Shown here one piece after another: positions 15,758-23,641 of a stretch of 42,851 nt of DNA (position 1 is the stretch's first letter; each line of letters opens with the position of its first letter). The stretch is from contig NZ_ATHO01000098.1 in NCBI RefSeq assembly GCF_000445065.1, positions 1-42,851 of the forward strand, in the 5' to 3' direction. This DNA comes from Sphingobium quisquiliarum P25 (lineage in GTDB: Bacteria; Pseudomonadota; Alphaproteobacteria; Sphingomonadales; Sphingomonadaceae). The position numbers and the translations under genes were made by a program. Below the pieces are notes generated by a model that made no database searches, was not told the DNA's origin, and saw only the letters and a program-made list of their open reading frames with translations.

Positions 15758-16090
15758 ATGATCACATCTCAGCAAATGCGCGCTGCGCGGGCGCTTCTTG
15801 GTATCGACCAGCGGCGGCTGGCGGAGCTTGCGGGGGTTTCGCTGCCCACGATCCAGCGCATGGAAGCGTCCGGCGGTCAGGTGCGCAGCGTCGTCGACAC
15901 GCTGGTCAAAGTGATCAACGCGCTCGAAGCAGCGGGGATCGAAATCATCGGCGAAAATGCGCCAAGCAACGGCGCCGGGCGCGGCGTGCGCCTGAAAGAA
16001 AGCGCAAGCGGGAAGCAGGCGGGACGCGTGGCGTCGCTCCTGTACGACCAGGCGGAGCAACCGGTGGCGGGCGATGGCGATGCGAACTGA
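15758..16090 (+). CDS. XRE-family helix-turn-helix regulator
   Basis: A 110-residue DNA-binding protein. Residues 1-70 hold an XRE/Cro-type domain (MRAARALLGIDQRRLAELAG, then VSLPTIQRMEAS with the recognition helix). The 40-residue tail is Gly-, Ala- and Arg-rich. Such proteins are often found directly before SulP transporter genes in sphingomonads. Here its 3' end overlaps the SulP start by 17 bases, so translational coupling is likely. Its own start has AAGG 4 bases away and an inverted repeat just upstream. It probably regulates itself and the transporter, but the inducing signal is unknown. Confidence 0.85.
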   Translation: MITSQQMRAARALLGIDQRRLAELAGVSLPTIQRMEASGGQVRSVVDTLVKVINALEAAGIEIIGENAPSNGAGRGVRLKESASGKQAGRVASLLYDQAEQPVAGDGDAN

Positions 16091-17780
16091 CCTTCGCCTG
16101 GCAGCCTTCACGCCCAAGCTGATCACCGTCCTGGGCGAAGGCTATTCGCTCGACCGGTTGCGGCGCGATGCCGTCGCCGGTCTGACGGTCGCGATCGTAG
16201 CGCTTCCGCTTGCCATGGCGCTTGCGATCGCGAGTGGAGCATCGCCGGACAAGGGCCTCATTACCGCGATCGTCGCGGGTTTTCTCATTTCCGGGCTGGG
16301 TGGATCGCGCGTTCAGGTCGGCGGGCCGACCGGCGCTTTTGTCGTCGTCGTGTTCAACGTCATCGCGCAGCATGGCTATGACGGGCTGTTGCTCGCGACA
16401 TTGATCGCGGGCGGCATGCTGATCGTCGCGGGCTATGCGAAGCTGGGCAGTCTGATCCGCTTCATCCCGCATCCGGTCGTGACCGGCTTTACCGCTGGCA
16501 TCGCCGTCATCATCGCGACCAGTCAGGTGAAGGATTTTCTGGGCCTGCCGATCGATCAGGTTCCGGCGGACTTCATCGAAAAATGGCGGGCCTATTTCGC
16601 TGCGCTGGTCAGCGTGCAATGGACGGCGCTCGCCATCGGCGCGGGATCGCTGGCTCTGATCGCGGCGCTGCGCCGGTGGGCGCCACGATTGCCGGGCTTT
16701 CTGATCGCGATCATTATCGCGTCGGCCGCTGCCGCCCTGCTCCATCTGCCAGTGGAAACGATCGGATCGCGCTACCCGGACATTGCCTCCGGCCTGCCCG
16801 CCCCAGCCCTGCCGGACGTCAGCTTCGCCAAGATCCAGGCGATCCTGCCGAGCGCCTTCACCATCGCCTTTCTCGCCGGGATCGAGGCGCTGCTGTCGGC
16901 GGTGGTCGCGGATGGGATGATCGGCTCACGCCATCGCTCCAATCAGGAACTGGTCGGCCAGGGCGTCGCAAACATCGCGTCCGCCTTGTTCGGCGGCCTG
17001 CCAGCCACAGGGGCGATCGCGCGCACCGCCACCAATATCAAAGCCGGGGCGACGACCCCGGTGGCGGGGATGCTGCACGCCGCCTTCCTGCTCCTGTTCG
17101 TCCTGCTCGCCTCCGGGCTCATGGCCTATGTGCCCCTGGCGGCCCTCGCGGCGATCCTGTTCGTGGTCGCGTGGAGCATGAGCGAGCAGGACAGGTTCCT
17201 GCTGCTGCTCCGCATGCCCGGCAGTGACCGGGTCCTGTTGCTCCTTACCTTCGCTTTGACGGTGCTGGTCGACCTGACCGTGGCGATCGGCGTCGGCGTG
17301 ACGCTCGCCTCGCTGTTGTTCATGATGCGGATGAGCAGGACGGTGGATATCGCCACCGGCCTGGACGATGTGCGGAGCGACGATCAGGATGGCGGCGAGG
17401 AAATCGATCAGCGCGCGGCCTTGCCGGACGGTGTCGAGGTCTTCCGTATCGAAGGGCCGGTCTTCTTCGGCGTCGCTAACGAACTGCTCGATACGCTGCG
17501 CCGCATCGGCCGCCGCCCGAAAGTCATGATCCTGCGAATGCGGCGGGTTCCCTTCCTCGACGCCAGCGGTGCGGCCGCCATCGATCAGATCGTCAGGCAG
17601 GCGGCGGCTGGCGGCACCAGCGTCATCCTGTCGGGCGTTCAGCCCCAGCCGCTTGCCATGCTGGAGCATACTGGCCTCGGCCCGTCCGGCGGGCGCGTGA
17701 GCCATAGCCCCGATCTGGCTACCGCCCTGCATATGGCCGCCGCCATCGCCGCTGCGCCAGAATCCGCCAGCGCCGGGTGA
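16074..17780 (+). CDS. SulP-family anion transporter with STAS domain
   Basis: A 568-residue inner-membrane anion permease. Residues about 30-420 carry the SulP helices, including AGLTVAIVALPLAMALAIASG, the family signature GLGGSRVQVGGPTGAFVVVV and EALLSAVVADGMIGSRHRSNQELVGQG. A STAS domain runs from about 450 (GVEVFRIEGPVFFGVANELLDTL, then PFLDASGAAAIDQI). SulP members move sulfate, bicarbonate or dicarboxylates, and the substrate is not decidable here. ATG 16074 lies inside the XRE gene. It ends 4 bases before the convergent quinone oxidoreductase stop. No carbonic anhydrase gene is adjacent, which argues slightly against a bicarbonate role. Confidence 0.93.
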   Translation: MAMRTDLRLAAFTPKLITVLGEGYSLDRLRRDAVAGLTVAIVALPLAMALAIASGASPDKGLITAIVAGFLISGLGGSRVQVGGPTGAFVVVVFNVIAQHGYDGLLLATLIAGGMLIVAGYAKLGSLIRFIPHPVVTGFTAGIAVIIATSQVKDFLGLPIDQVPADFIEKWRAYFAALVSVQWTALAIGAGSLALIAALRRWAPRLPGFLIAIIIASAAAALLHLPVETIGSRYPDIASGLPAPALPDVSFAKIQAILPSAFTIAFLAGIEALLSAVVADGMIGSRHRSNQELVGQGVANIASALFGGLPATGAIARTATNIKAGATTPVAGMLHAAFLLLFVLLASGLMAYVPLAALAAILFVVAWSMSEQDRFLLLLRMPGSDRVLLLLTFALTVLVDLTVAIGVGVTLASLLFMMRMSRTVDIATGLDDVRSDDQDGGEEIDQRAALPDGVEVFRIEGPVFFGVANELLDTLRRIGRRPKVMILRMRRVPFLDASGAAAIDQIVRQAAAGGTSVILSGVQPQPLAMLEHTGLGPSGGRVSHSPDLATALHMAAAIAAAPESASAG

Positions 17781-17784
17781 TGGC

Positions 17785-18480
17785 TCAGCTATCCGCCTTG
17801 CGCGCCCGCCTCGCCGTCTCCGCCTCCCACTCGCTGCGATAACGGCCCGAAGCCAGCATGCCGCACGCCTGTTCGGCCTGTTGCCGTACCCGGTCGAGCT
17901 GCGCGGCGGCATAAGCGGGGTCCATGCCGGGCATGATCCTGTCGATCCTGACATGGTCGACCCGGCTCATCGCCAGCCCTCGCCACAGATAGATGTCGAA
18001 CACTTCCTTGAGCGCTGCCATCTGCCCCTGATCCTGCAACCATGGCAGGGGCGCGCCGGATGTGGAGAAGCAGATGAGAGGCTTGCCTTCGACCGCGGAC
18101 TGGCCGCTCGCCTGCTGCATGTCCTGAAAGGCGTAGCCCGCGCCCATCACGCGATCGACATAGCCCTTGAGGATGGCGGGCGGCAGTCCGAACCAGATGG
18201 GATAGATGAAGACGATCACGCTTGCCGCCGCAAGCTGCTCAAGCTCGCTGGCGACATCCGGCGCGGGCCGCCAGTCCTCGCCGCCGGGCCGCTCCTCCGC
18301 CTTAAGCAGCGGGTCGAAGCCCAGGGCGTAAAGATCGCGCAGGACCACCTCCTGCCCCTTGTCCCGCACGGCCTGCGCATAGGTCTGCGCCATGGCGTGA
18401 TTGAAGCTGTCCGGCGACGGATTGGCGAGCACCAGCAGATGGCGTAACGGGGCTTCGCCAGTCTTGTTATCCGTCAACAT
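17785..18480 (-). CDS. NAD(P)H:quinone oxidoreductase-like flavoprotein (flavodoxin fold)
   Basis: A 231-residue flavodoxin-fold protein of the NQO/MdaB type, which would reduce quinones by two electrons using FMN or FAD. The characteristic stretches are HLLVLANPSPDSFNHAMA near residue 13, LRDLYALGFDPLL, and VIVFIYPIWFGLPPAILKGYVDRVM with the flavin-binding loop. The start is uncertain: GGAGGTGATGTTG contains both an ATG at 18480 (2 bases after GGAGG) and a TTG at 18477 (5 bases after it). ATG 18495 or 18522 are longer options. It follows the zinc alcohol dehydrogenase gene by about 38 bases on the same strand, consistent with a small redox operon. Confidence 0.85.
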   Translation of the reverse strand: MLTDNKTGEAPLRHLLVLANPSPDSFNHAMAQTYAQAVRDKGQEVVLRDLYALGFDPLLKAEERPGGEDWRPAPDVASELEQLAAASVIVFIYPIWFGLPPAILKGYVDRVMGAGYAFQDMQQASGQSAVEGKPLICFSTSGAPLPWLQDQGQMAALKEVFDIYLWRGLAMSRVDHVRIDRIMPGMDPAYAAAQLDRVRQQAEQACGMLASGRYRSEWEAETARRARKADS

Positions 18481-18518
18481 CACCTCCACAGTCATACACG
18501 CCAACTTGGCGCAGGGCA

Positions 18519-19574
18519 TCACGGTTTCAAAGCCTGACCCGCGCGAATGATCACCTTGAGCGCTTCGGTCTGCGCCGCCCTTGAGAAAGTGTCATAGGCG
18601 TCCAGAATGTCATCAAGGTCGAAATGATGCGTGATCAGCGCGCCGGGGTCGAGCTTACGGCTCGCCACCGTCTTCATCAGCATCGGCGTGCTGACCGTGT
18701 CGACCAGCCGGGTCGTGATGGTGATGTTCTTCGACCAGAGTTCTTCAAGGTGAAGGTCGACCTTGGTCCCATGCACGCCGACATTGGCGACCACGCCTCC
18801 CGGCGCCACCAGACGGGTGCAGAGTTCGAAGGTCGCGGGCACGCCCACGGCCTCGATCGCGGTATCCACGCCCCGTGCCCCGGTAAGCCGCAGGATTGCG
18901 TCGGCCACATCTTCCTTGCCGCTGTTGATCACGCCGGTCGCGCCGAACCGCTCCGCAACCGCCAGCCGATGGTCATCCAGATCGATCATGATGATATGGG
19001 CTGGCGAGAAAAATTGCGCCGTCAACAGCGTGGCGAGCCCGATGGGGCCCGCGCCGACGATCGCGACGCTGCTCCCTGGCATGATCTTGCCGTTGAGCAC
19101 CCCGCATTCATAGCCTGTCGGCAATATGTCGCTCAGCATCACCAGCGCCTCTTCCTCGACACCCGCCGGAATGGGGTGCAGGCTGTTGTCGGCATGGGGG
19201 ATGCGCACATATTCGGCCTGCGTGCCATCGATGACATTGCCCAATATCCAGCCGCCGTCGGCGCAGTGCGAATAGAGGCCGCGCCGGCAATAGCCGCACC
19301 GCGCGCAGGAAGTGATGCAGGATATGAGGACATGGTCGCCGGGGCGGACGCTGCTGACGGCATCGCCCACTTCCTCGACGATGCCCACGCCTTCGTGCCC
19401 CAATATGCGTCCCGGCTCGCAGCTTGGCACATCGCCCTTGAGGATATGGAGGTCGGTTCCGCAGATGGTGGTTCGGGTGACCCGGACCACTGCATCCGTC
19501 GCGCGGCTGATCCGGGGCTTGGGCCGTTCCTCAAGGCTTTTCTGACCCGGTCCATGATAGACAAGCGCTTTCAT
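18519..19574 (-). CDS. Zinc-dependent alcohol dehydrogenase (MDR family)
   Basis: A 351-residue medium-chain alcohol dehydrogenase that interconverts alcohols and aldehydes or ketones with NAD(P). Catalytic zinc ligands are Cys38 (TICGTDLH) and the His60-Glu61 pair (GHEGVGIVEEVG). The structural zinc cysteines are Cys90, Cys93, Cys96 and Cys104. The Rossmann loop is GAGPIG (174-179), followed by an Asp at the beta2 end (IMIDLDDHRL) that suits NAD. The start has GGAGGAGAG 4-8 bases upstream. The quinone oxidoreductase lies downstream on the same strand and a GNAT acetyltransferase gene upstream. The substrate is not predictable. Confidence 0.92.
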   Translation of the reverse strand: MKALVYHGPGQKSLEERPKPRISRATDAVVRVTRTTICGTDLHILKGDVPSCEPGRILGHEGVGIVEEVGDAVSSVRPGDHVLISCITSCARCGYCRRGLYSHCADGGWILGNVIDGTQAEYVRIPHADNSLHPIPAGVEEEALVMLSDILPTGYECGVLNGKIMPGSSVAIVGAGPIGLATLLTAQFFSPAHIIMIDLDDHRLAVAERFGATGVINSGKEDVADAILRLTGARGVDTAIEAVGVPATFELCTRLVAPGGVVANVGVHGTKVDLHLEELWSKNITITTRLVDTVSTPMLMKTVASRKLDPGALITHHFDLDDILDAYDTFSRAAQTEALKVIIRAGQALKP

Positions 19575-19622
19575 CGGCTCTCCTCCGCCAAGGGGCTGTG
19601 CGTCACTCCTGCATCTTCATGC

Positions 19623-20138
19623 TCAGCCCAATTTGCGGGACACGAGCACAAGGGTGGAATCGCCGGGATAGGGCTTCACGTCGAAACCGGAGTCCCGCTC
19701 GACCTCGATGGCGGCCTGGTTCTGGCGGCTTTCCAGCGCTTCGAGCGTCTCCACGCCGCATGCCTTCGCATAGTCGGCCGCATGGTTCAGCATGGTCCAG
19801 CCAATGCCCTTATGCTTCATGTCCTTACGTACGACGATGGCGACCTCGGCGCGCTTTCCTCCGGCATCCTTGGCGATCATCGCGGTGGCGGCCAGCGTGC
19901 CGTCATCCAGAAAGGCCAGGAAATCTTCCGTCTGCTTGTGATCGACATCGACCATCATCGCGATCTGGTCTTCCGACACCTCGTTTATCCCGGCAAGAAA
20001 GCGGAAGCGAAGGTCGTCCGCCGTTACTTGCGAGAAGAAGGAACGAAGAAGATCGCCGTCCGTGTTCTGCACAGCGCGAATGCCCAGCCGCACGCCCTGA
20101 TTGGTGGTTGCGAATTCAAGCTGTGCGGCGTCAGTCAT
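19623..20138 (-). CDS. GNAT-family N-acetyltransferase
   Basis: A 171-residue GNAT-fold protein. The acetyl-CoA loop region reads IVVRKDMKHKGIGWTMLNHAADYAKACGVETLEA, with the K-G-I-G-W variant of the Q/R-x-x-G-x-G/A motif. The sequence ADDLRFRFLAG near residue 40 resembles the GNAT domain of protein-lysine acetyltransferases (Pat), which suggests, but does not prove, a protein substrate. The start ATG 20138 is preceded by AGAGGG at 7 bases; a TTG at 20171 is less likely. It lies upstream of the alcohol dehydrogenase on the same strand with a 48-base gap and may be co-transcribed with it. Confidence 0.82.
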   Translation of the reverse strand: MTDAAQLEFATTNQGVRLGIRAVQNTDGDLLRSFFSQVTADDLRFRFLAGINEVSEDQIAMMVDVDHKQTEDFLAFLDDGTLAATAMIAKDAGGKRAEVAIVVRKDMKHKGIGWTMLNHAADYAKACGVETLEALESRQNQAAIEVERDSGFDVKPYPGDSTLVLVSRKLG

Positions 20139-20318
20139 GAAAAGACCCTCTTCGTTGGACGCGTCCGGCAACCCGGCCGCTGCTGCATCCAGTCTATCCC
20201 GGCTGCCTGAGTCGCGCCACCCGCTGCGGGACCGGTCTCCTGCTTATATCTGCCCTGAATGCCCTGCATCTGCTTGGAAAGTCATCCTTCTCTTGCCCCT
20301 TTGAATGCCTGAACCTTG

Positions 20319-20678
20319 TCAGGCGGATGACAAAAGGGCCTTGAGCGCCTGGGCGAGATGTATTTCCTGCAATGGCTTCGGGAGTATGGCCGTCCCGTCC
20401 AGATCGTCCGGCCGGGACGCGTGCAGTTCGATATAGCCCGTTGCGAACAGGAAGGGGATGCCCCTGTCCCGCAAGGCGCGTGCAACCGGCCAGCTGCGTT
20501 CGCCCGCCAGGTTGACGTCCAGCAGCGCGGCGTCGATCGGCTCGCCCGAATGGACGAGTTTCAGCGCGTCCTCCAGCCGGGAGACCGGCCCCACGACCTT
20601 ATAGCCAAGGTCAACGAGCATGTCTTCGATATGCATGGCGACAAGGAATTCATCCTCGACCAGAAGAACCCTGCTCAT
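20319..20678 (-). CDS. Stand-alone response regulator receiver
   Basis: A 119-residue single receiver domain without an output domain. MSRVLLVEDEFLVAMHIEDML holds the acidic pair, Asp52 lies in ALLDVNLAGE, the Thr/Ser position is in LFATGY and Lys102 in ILPKPL. It follows the MEDS-HWE kinase stop by only 4 bases, so it is almost certainly translated with it and phosphorylated by it. The FATGY and PKP motif version is typical of alphaproteobacterial FATGUY receivers (PF-A-T-G-G/Y), which work as phosphate carriers in general stress signalling. That suggests a relay or sink role rather than direct DNA binding. Confidence 0.88.
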   Translation of the reverse strand: MSRVLLVEDEFLVAMHIEDMLVDLGYKVVGPVSRLEDALKLVHSGEPIDAALLDVNLAGERSWPVARALRDRGIPFLFATGYIELHASRPDDLDGTAILPKPLQEIHLAQALKALLSSA

Positions 20679-20682
20679 GGGC

Positions 20683-21969
20683 TTAGTGGACGCAGCCGTG
20701 CGCGCAGTGCGGCCGCTTGGCCAGTATCTCCTTGGCCGGAAGGTCCAGCGTGCAGGCAAGGCCCGCCGGATCAAGCGCGATCTCACATTGCCCGCGCAGA
20801 TTGTGCGTGACGAGCTGCCGGATGAGTTTGGTGCCGAAGCCTTCGGCGGCCACAGGCTGCATAGGCGGGCCGCCTCTTTCCCTCCAGCAGATCCGCACGC
20901 CGCCTCCGCCGCCGCCAATCTCGACCGCCACCTCGACGTGGCCCTTGGGGGATGCGAGCGCGCCATATTTCACGGCGTTGGTCGCCAGCTCATTGAAAAT
21001 GAGGGCAAGGTCCATCGCGGCCCGTGGATTGAGCGTCCGGCTGCTGGCGGCGAAACTGGTCTGGTCGCCGAAGGGCCGCAGTACGGCGCCCAGCACATCG
21101 TCCAGGCCCACTCCTTTCCATTCGACCGCCGCCAGTTGATCGTGGATGTGCGACAGCGCGCCCAGCCTTCCACGCAGGGCGATCCGGGCCCCATCCATCG
21201 ACTGCGCGCCCCGCAGCGTCTTTTCCACCAGCGCCTGCACCGTCGCGATCGAATTCTTGACCCGGTGGCTGAGTTCGGCGGTCAGCAGCCGTTGATGCTC
21301 CAGCGCCTCAGCCAGTTCGCCGGTGCGGTCGGCGATCCGCTGCTCCAGTTCGGCATTGAGCTGGACAAGCGCCTCCCGGCTGCGCCTGACCGAAGCGCTT
21401 TCCACCATTTCCCAGCCGCCGCGCCGCCGCGCCAGGGCGAAATCATGCGCCTGCACCACGTCGAGAACCGCGTTGGAATCGCAATCGACCGCATTGTAGC
21501 TGCAAAGCGCCAATATCGGCCGGTTGGCGAAGGCGTCGCGCAGGCAATGCTCATAATCCATGAAGTCATCCCACATATCCTCTTCAAGGAATGCGGTGTT
21601 GCCGGTGAGCCGGAGACCCCGGTAACCACTTTGCAGCGCTTCCTGAACGGAATCGATCCAGGCCCCGGCGACATCGCGCGCCGAACGGCCGCCATAGCGG
21701 GTATACCATTCCTCATGGCCGTATATGGCGATCTGCTTGTTCGCGATGCGCTGGTCGAGTCCGTCGACATGGCTGTTGAGCGCGGACCATGCCTGCTCGG
21801 CCGGGAATGGCGCAGCCGTGACCCACAGGCCTGCCTCGCCCTGCTCCAGCCCTGTCTTGAAGAAGGGGATGAGCGTTTCGCCAAGGTCCTCGGCATCACG
21901 ATAGAAATGGCAGAAATGCGTTCCCCATTCGACGTCGCCTATCGGACCGATCCCGGTCTGTACCTGCAA
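20683..21969 (-). CDS. MEDS-domain HWE-family histidine kinase
   Basis: A 428-residue soluble kinase (numbers from TTG at 21969). Residues about 10-185 form a MEDS/DcmR-like sensory domain starting EWGTHFCHFYRDAEDLGETLIPFFKTGLEQGE. A coiled linker (SREALVQLNAELEQRI) leads to an HWE-type kinase: phospho-acceptor His235 in AELSHRVKNSIATVQALVEKTL, N box FNELATNAVKYGAL, W-x-E in ICWRERGGPP and a GFGTKLI G box. The TTG start is chosen because GGAGG lies 8 bases upstream. The EcfG promoter at 22003-22028 also places transcription start downstream of the longer ORF start. Its partner receiver gene follows after 4 bases. The MEDS domain is inferred from sequence pattern; its ligand is unknown. Confidence 0.8.
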   Translation of the reverse strand: MQVQTGIGPIGDVEWGTHFCHFYRDAEDLGETLIPFFKTGLEQGEAGLWVTAAPFPAEQAWSALNSHVDGLDQRIANKQIAIYGHEEWYTRYGGRSARDVAGAWIDSVQEALQSGYRGLRLTGNTAFLEEDMWDDFMDYEHCLRDAFANRPILALCSYNAVDCDSNAVLDVVQAHDFALARRRGGWEMVESASVRRSREALVQLNAELEQRIADRTGELAEALEHQRLLTAELSHRVKNSIATVQALVEKTLRGAQSMDGARIALRGRLGALSHIHDQLAAVEWKGVGLDDVLGAVLRPFGDQTSFAASSRTLNPRAAMDLALIFNELATNAVKYGALASPKGHVEVAVEIGGGGGGVRICWRERGGPPMQPVAAEGFGTKLIRQLVTHNLRGQCEIALDPAGLACTLDLPAKEILAKRPHCAHGCVH

Positions 21970-22002
21970 AGCCCCCTCCTCCGCCACGCATGAATATGCG
22001 TG

Positions 22003-22028
22003 AACGTTTGCCGGACGGCTTCGGTTCC
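22003..22028 (-). promoter_or_regulatory. EcfG-type general-stress promoter for the MEDS-HWE kinase operon
   Basis: On the minus strand GGAAC (22028-22024), 17 bases, then CGTT (22006-22003), an exact match to the alphaproteobacterial EcfG/sigT consensus GGAAC-N16-17-CGTT. Transcription would start near 21996, within a 7-bp hairpin (21985-21991 with 21996-22002), and about 27 bases before the TTG start codon. This implies control by the PhyR-NepR-EcfG general stress response. Confidence 0.75.
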
Positions 22029-22144
22029 GTGGCTCGGCCGTAGCGGCGGCGGTAAATCGTGCCGAATGCGGAACATTGCGTAGCGACAGGGGTGCAGCGT
22101 GCTGCCAGCTTGATCCCGAAGACAACAGGAAAGGGGTTTGACGA

Positions 22145-22393
22145 ATGAGTGAAAACGGCCACGATCTTCATGCCGAATTCCCGCAGCACCGCGCCGTGCT
22201 GCACGATCTGAAGGTTGAGAACGCCAGCTTCCGCGAACTGTCGGCGCGCTATCATGAGATCGCGCAGGAAATTTCGCGCATCGAGGCTGGCATCGAACCG
22301 GCGTCGGACCAGCGGCTTGAGGACCTCAAGAAGCATCGCCTCCAGATGCTCGACCAGGTGTCGGCGATGATTGCGGAAAAGCAGGCCGCCTGA
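22145..22393 (+). CDS. DUF465 (YdcH-like) protein
   Basis: An 82-residue acidic, mostly alpha-helical protein. The conserved part is LHDLKVENASFRELSARYHEIAQEI, then RLEDLKKHRLQMLDQVSAMI, the two-helix DUF465 pattern. Function is unknown. Its TGA stop overlaps the ATG of the DksA/TraR-type gene by one base (TGATG), so the two are translationally coupled. It is divergent from the MEDS-HWE kinase operon, with 175 bases between starts. It shares the family with the gene at 403-588 but differs in sequence. Confidence 0.82.
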   Translation: MSENGHDLHAEFPQHRAVLHDLKVENASFRELSARYHEIAQEISRIEAGIEPASDQRLEDLKKHRLQMLDQVSAMIAEKQAA

Positions 22394-22725
22394 TGCGTGA
22401 CGAGGCGAAGATACGCCAGCAGTTGGAAAGCCGCCTTGACGAACTGCGCCTTCGGGTCAGCGCGATCGAGGCGGAATTCCGGCAGCCGCTGGACGATGAT
22501 TTCGGCGAACAGGCGGTCGACCGGGAAGATGATGAGACGCTCGACGCGGTCGAACTGGCCGCCATCGCCGAAATTGAGCTTATCGAGGACGCGCTGACAC
22601 GGCTACGCGGCGGAACCTACGGGCTGTGCGTCTCTTGCGGAGACGAGATCGCGCCCAAACGCCTCGAAGCGCTCCCGGCGTGCCGTCTCTGCATCACCTG
22701 CGCGCAAGCGGCGGAAAAGGCCTGA
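22393..22725 (+). CDS. DksA/TraR-family zinc-finger protein
   Basis: A 110-residue protein with an N-terminal coiled coil (LESRLDELRLRVSAIEAEF) and a C-terminal four-cysteine zinc finger. GLCVSCGDEI and RLCITC give C-x2-C and C-x2-C pairs, with the DksA-type EIAPKRLEALP between them. The acidic linker REDDETLDAVELAAIAEIELIEDAL includes the position of the DksA coiled-coil tip aspartates, but the tip motif DxxDxA is not clearly kept. At 110 residues it is shorter than DksA (about 150) and closer to TraR/DksA-like paralogues. It would bind RNA polymerase in the secondary channel. It is coupled to the upstream DUF465 gene. Confidence 0.87.
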   Translation: MRDEAKIRQQLESRLDELRLRVSAIEAEFRQPLDDDFGEQAVDREDDETLDAVELAAIAEIELIEDALTRLRGGTYGLCVSCGDEIAPKRLEALPACRLCITCAQAAEKA

Positions 22726-22824
22726 CGCGCATCCGCCGGACGGAAATGCGTTTGCCAGCAAGAAACGAGACGCGCGCTGCGGCGAAAGTCCATAGCTGGA
22801 CGGCTCCATTGAAGGAGCCGGGAA

Positions 22825-23577
22825 ATGAAACTGCTGGAAGGCAAAACCGCCATCATCACAGGCGCAAGTTCGGGCATCGGGAAAGCGGCCGCGACATTGT
22901 TCGCTGCCAATGGCGCTGCCGTGGTGCTCGTCGCCCGCCGTCAGGCCCTGCTTGATCAGCTTGCGGCCGGGATCAGGCAAGATGGAGGCCGGGCGATCGC
23001 CATTGCCGGAGACGTGACGCAGGAGCAGACCCACGAGCAAGCCGTTGCTGCCGCGCAAAAGGCGTTTGACGGCTTGCACATCGCCTTCAACAATGCCGGT
23101 CTGACCGGGCATGCAAAGCCGCTGGCCGACATCGACCCTGAACAATGGTCGCAGGTGCTCGCGGTGAACCTGACCGCCGCCTTTCTTGGAGCGCGGGCGC
23201 AGATTCCCGCGATGCTGGATCAGGGATCGGGCGCGCTTATCTTCACCGGCAGCTTCGTCGGCAACAGCGTGGGCCTGCCGGGCATGGGCCCCTATGCGGC
23301 GGCCAAGGCGGGATTGATGGGTCTGGTCCGCAGCATAGCGGCGGATTATGGCGCGGCGGGCATCCGCGCGAACGCGCTCCTGCCGGGCGGCACCGCGACA
23401 GACATGGCTGGCGATGAGGGTCAGCGCGCGTGGGCCGCGAGCCTCCACGCCATGAAACGCATCGCCGAGCCGGAGGAGATCGCTCAGGCCGCGCTGTTCC
23501 TCGCCAGCGATATGTCGAGCTTCGTCACGGGATCGGCGCTTTGGGCCGATGGCGGCAACGCGGCGGTGAAGATCTAG
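22825..23577 (+). CDS. Short-chain dehydrogenase/reductase
   Basis: A 250-residue classical SDR. The cofactor motif TGASSGIG is at 12-19 and the NNAG motif at 89-92. The catalytic Ser143, Tyr157 and Lys161 are in GSFVGNS and PYAAAK. The Rossmann beta2 ends with VARRQ, which favours NADP. The C-terminus matches the usual FVTGSALWADGG. SD GGAGCCGGGAA precedes ATG 22825. It stands alone, with a strong terminator shared with the convergent GH1 gene just past its stop. The substrate (ketone, sugar or lipid) cannot be told. Confidence 0.9.
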   Translation: MKLLEGKTAIITGASSGIGKAAATLFAANGAAVVLVARRQALLDQLAAGIRQDGGRAIAIAGDVTQEQTHEQAVAAAQKAFDGLHIAFNNAGLTGHAKPLADIDPEQWSQVLAVNLTAAFLGARAQIPAMLDQGSGALIFTGSFVGNSVGLPGMGPYAAAKAGLMGLVRSIAADYGAAGIRANALLPGGTATDMAGDEGQRAWAASLHAMKRIAEPEEIAQAALFLASDMSSFVTGSALWADGGNAAVKI

Positions 23578-23590
23578 GCCGGTTCGGAAG

Positions 23591-23633
23591 GGGAAAGCCC
23601 CTCGCCTGCCTGAGCTGGACGAGGGGCTTTCCC
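23591..23633. terminator. Strong bidirectional terminator between SDR and GH1
   Basis: Perfect 14-bp stem GGGAAAGCCCCTCG / CGAGGGGCTTTCCC with a 15-base loop followed by TTTT on the plus strand. It sits between the converging SDR and GH1 genes. Confidence 0.85.
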
Positions 23634-23641
23634 TTTTGCTC

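Noticed and set aside
22070..22094. GGAAC upstream of the DUF465-DksA operon as a second EcfG promoter
   Set aside because: After 16 or 17 bases the sequence reads GGTG or GTGC, not CGTT.
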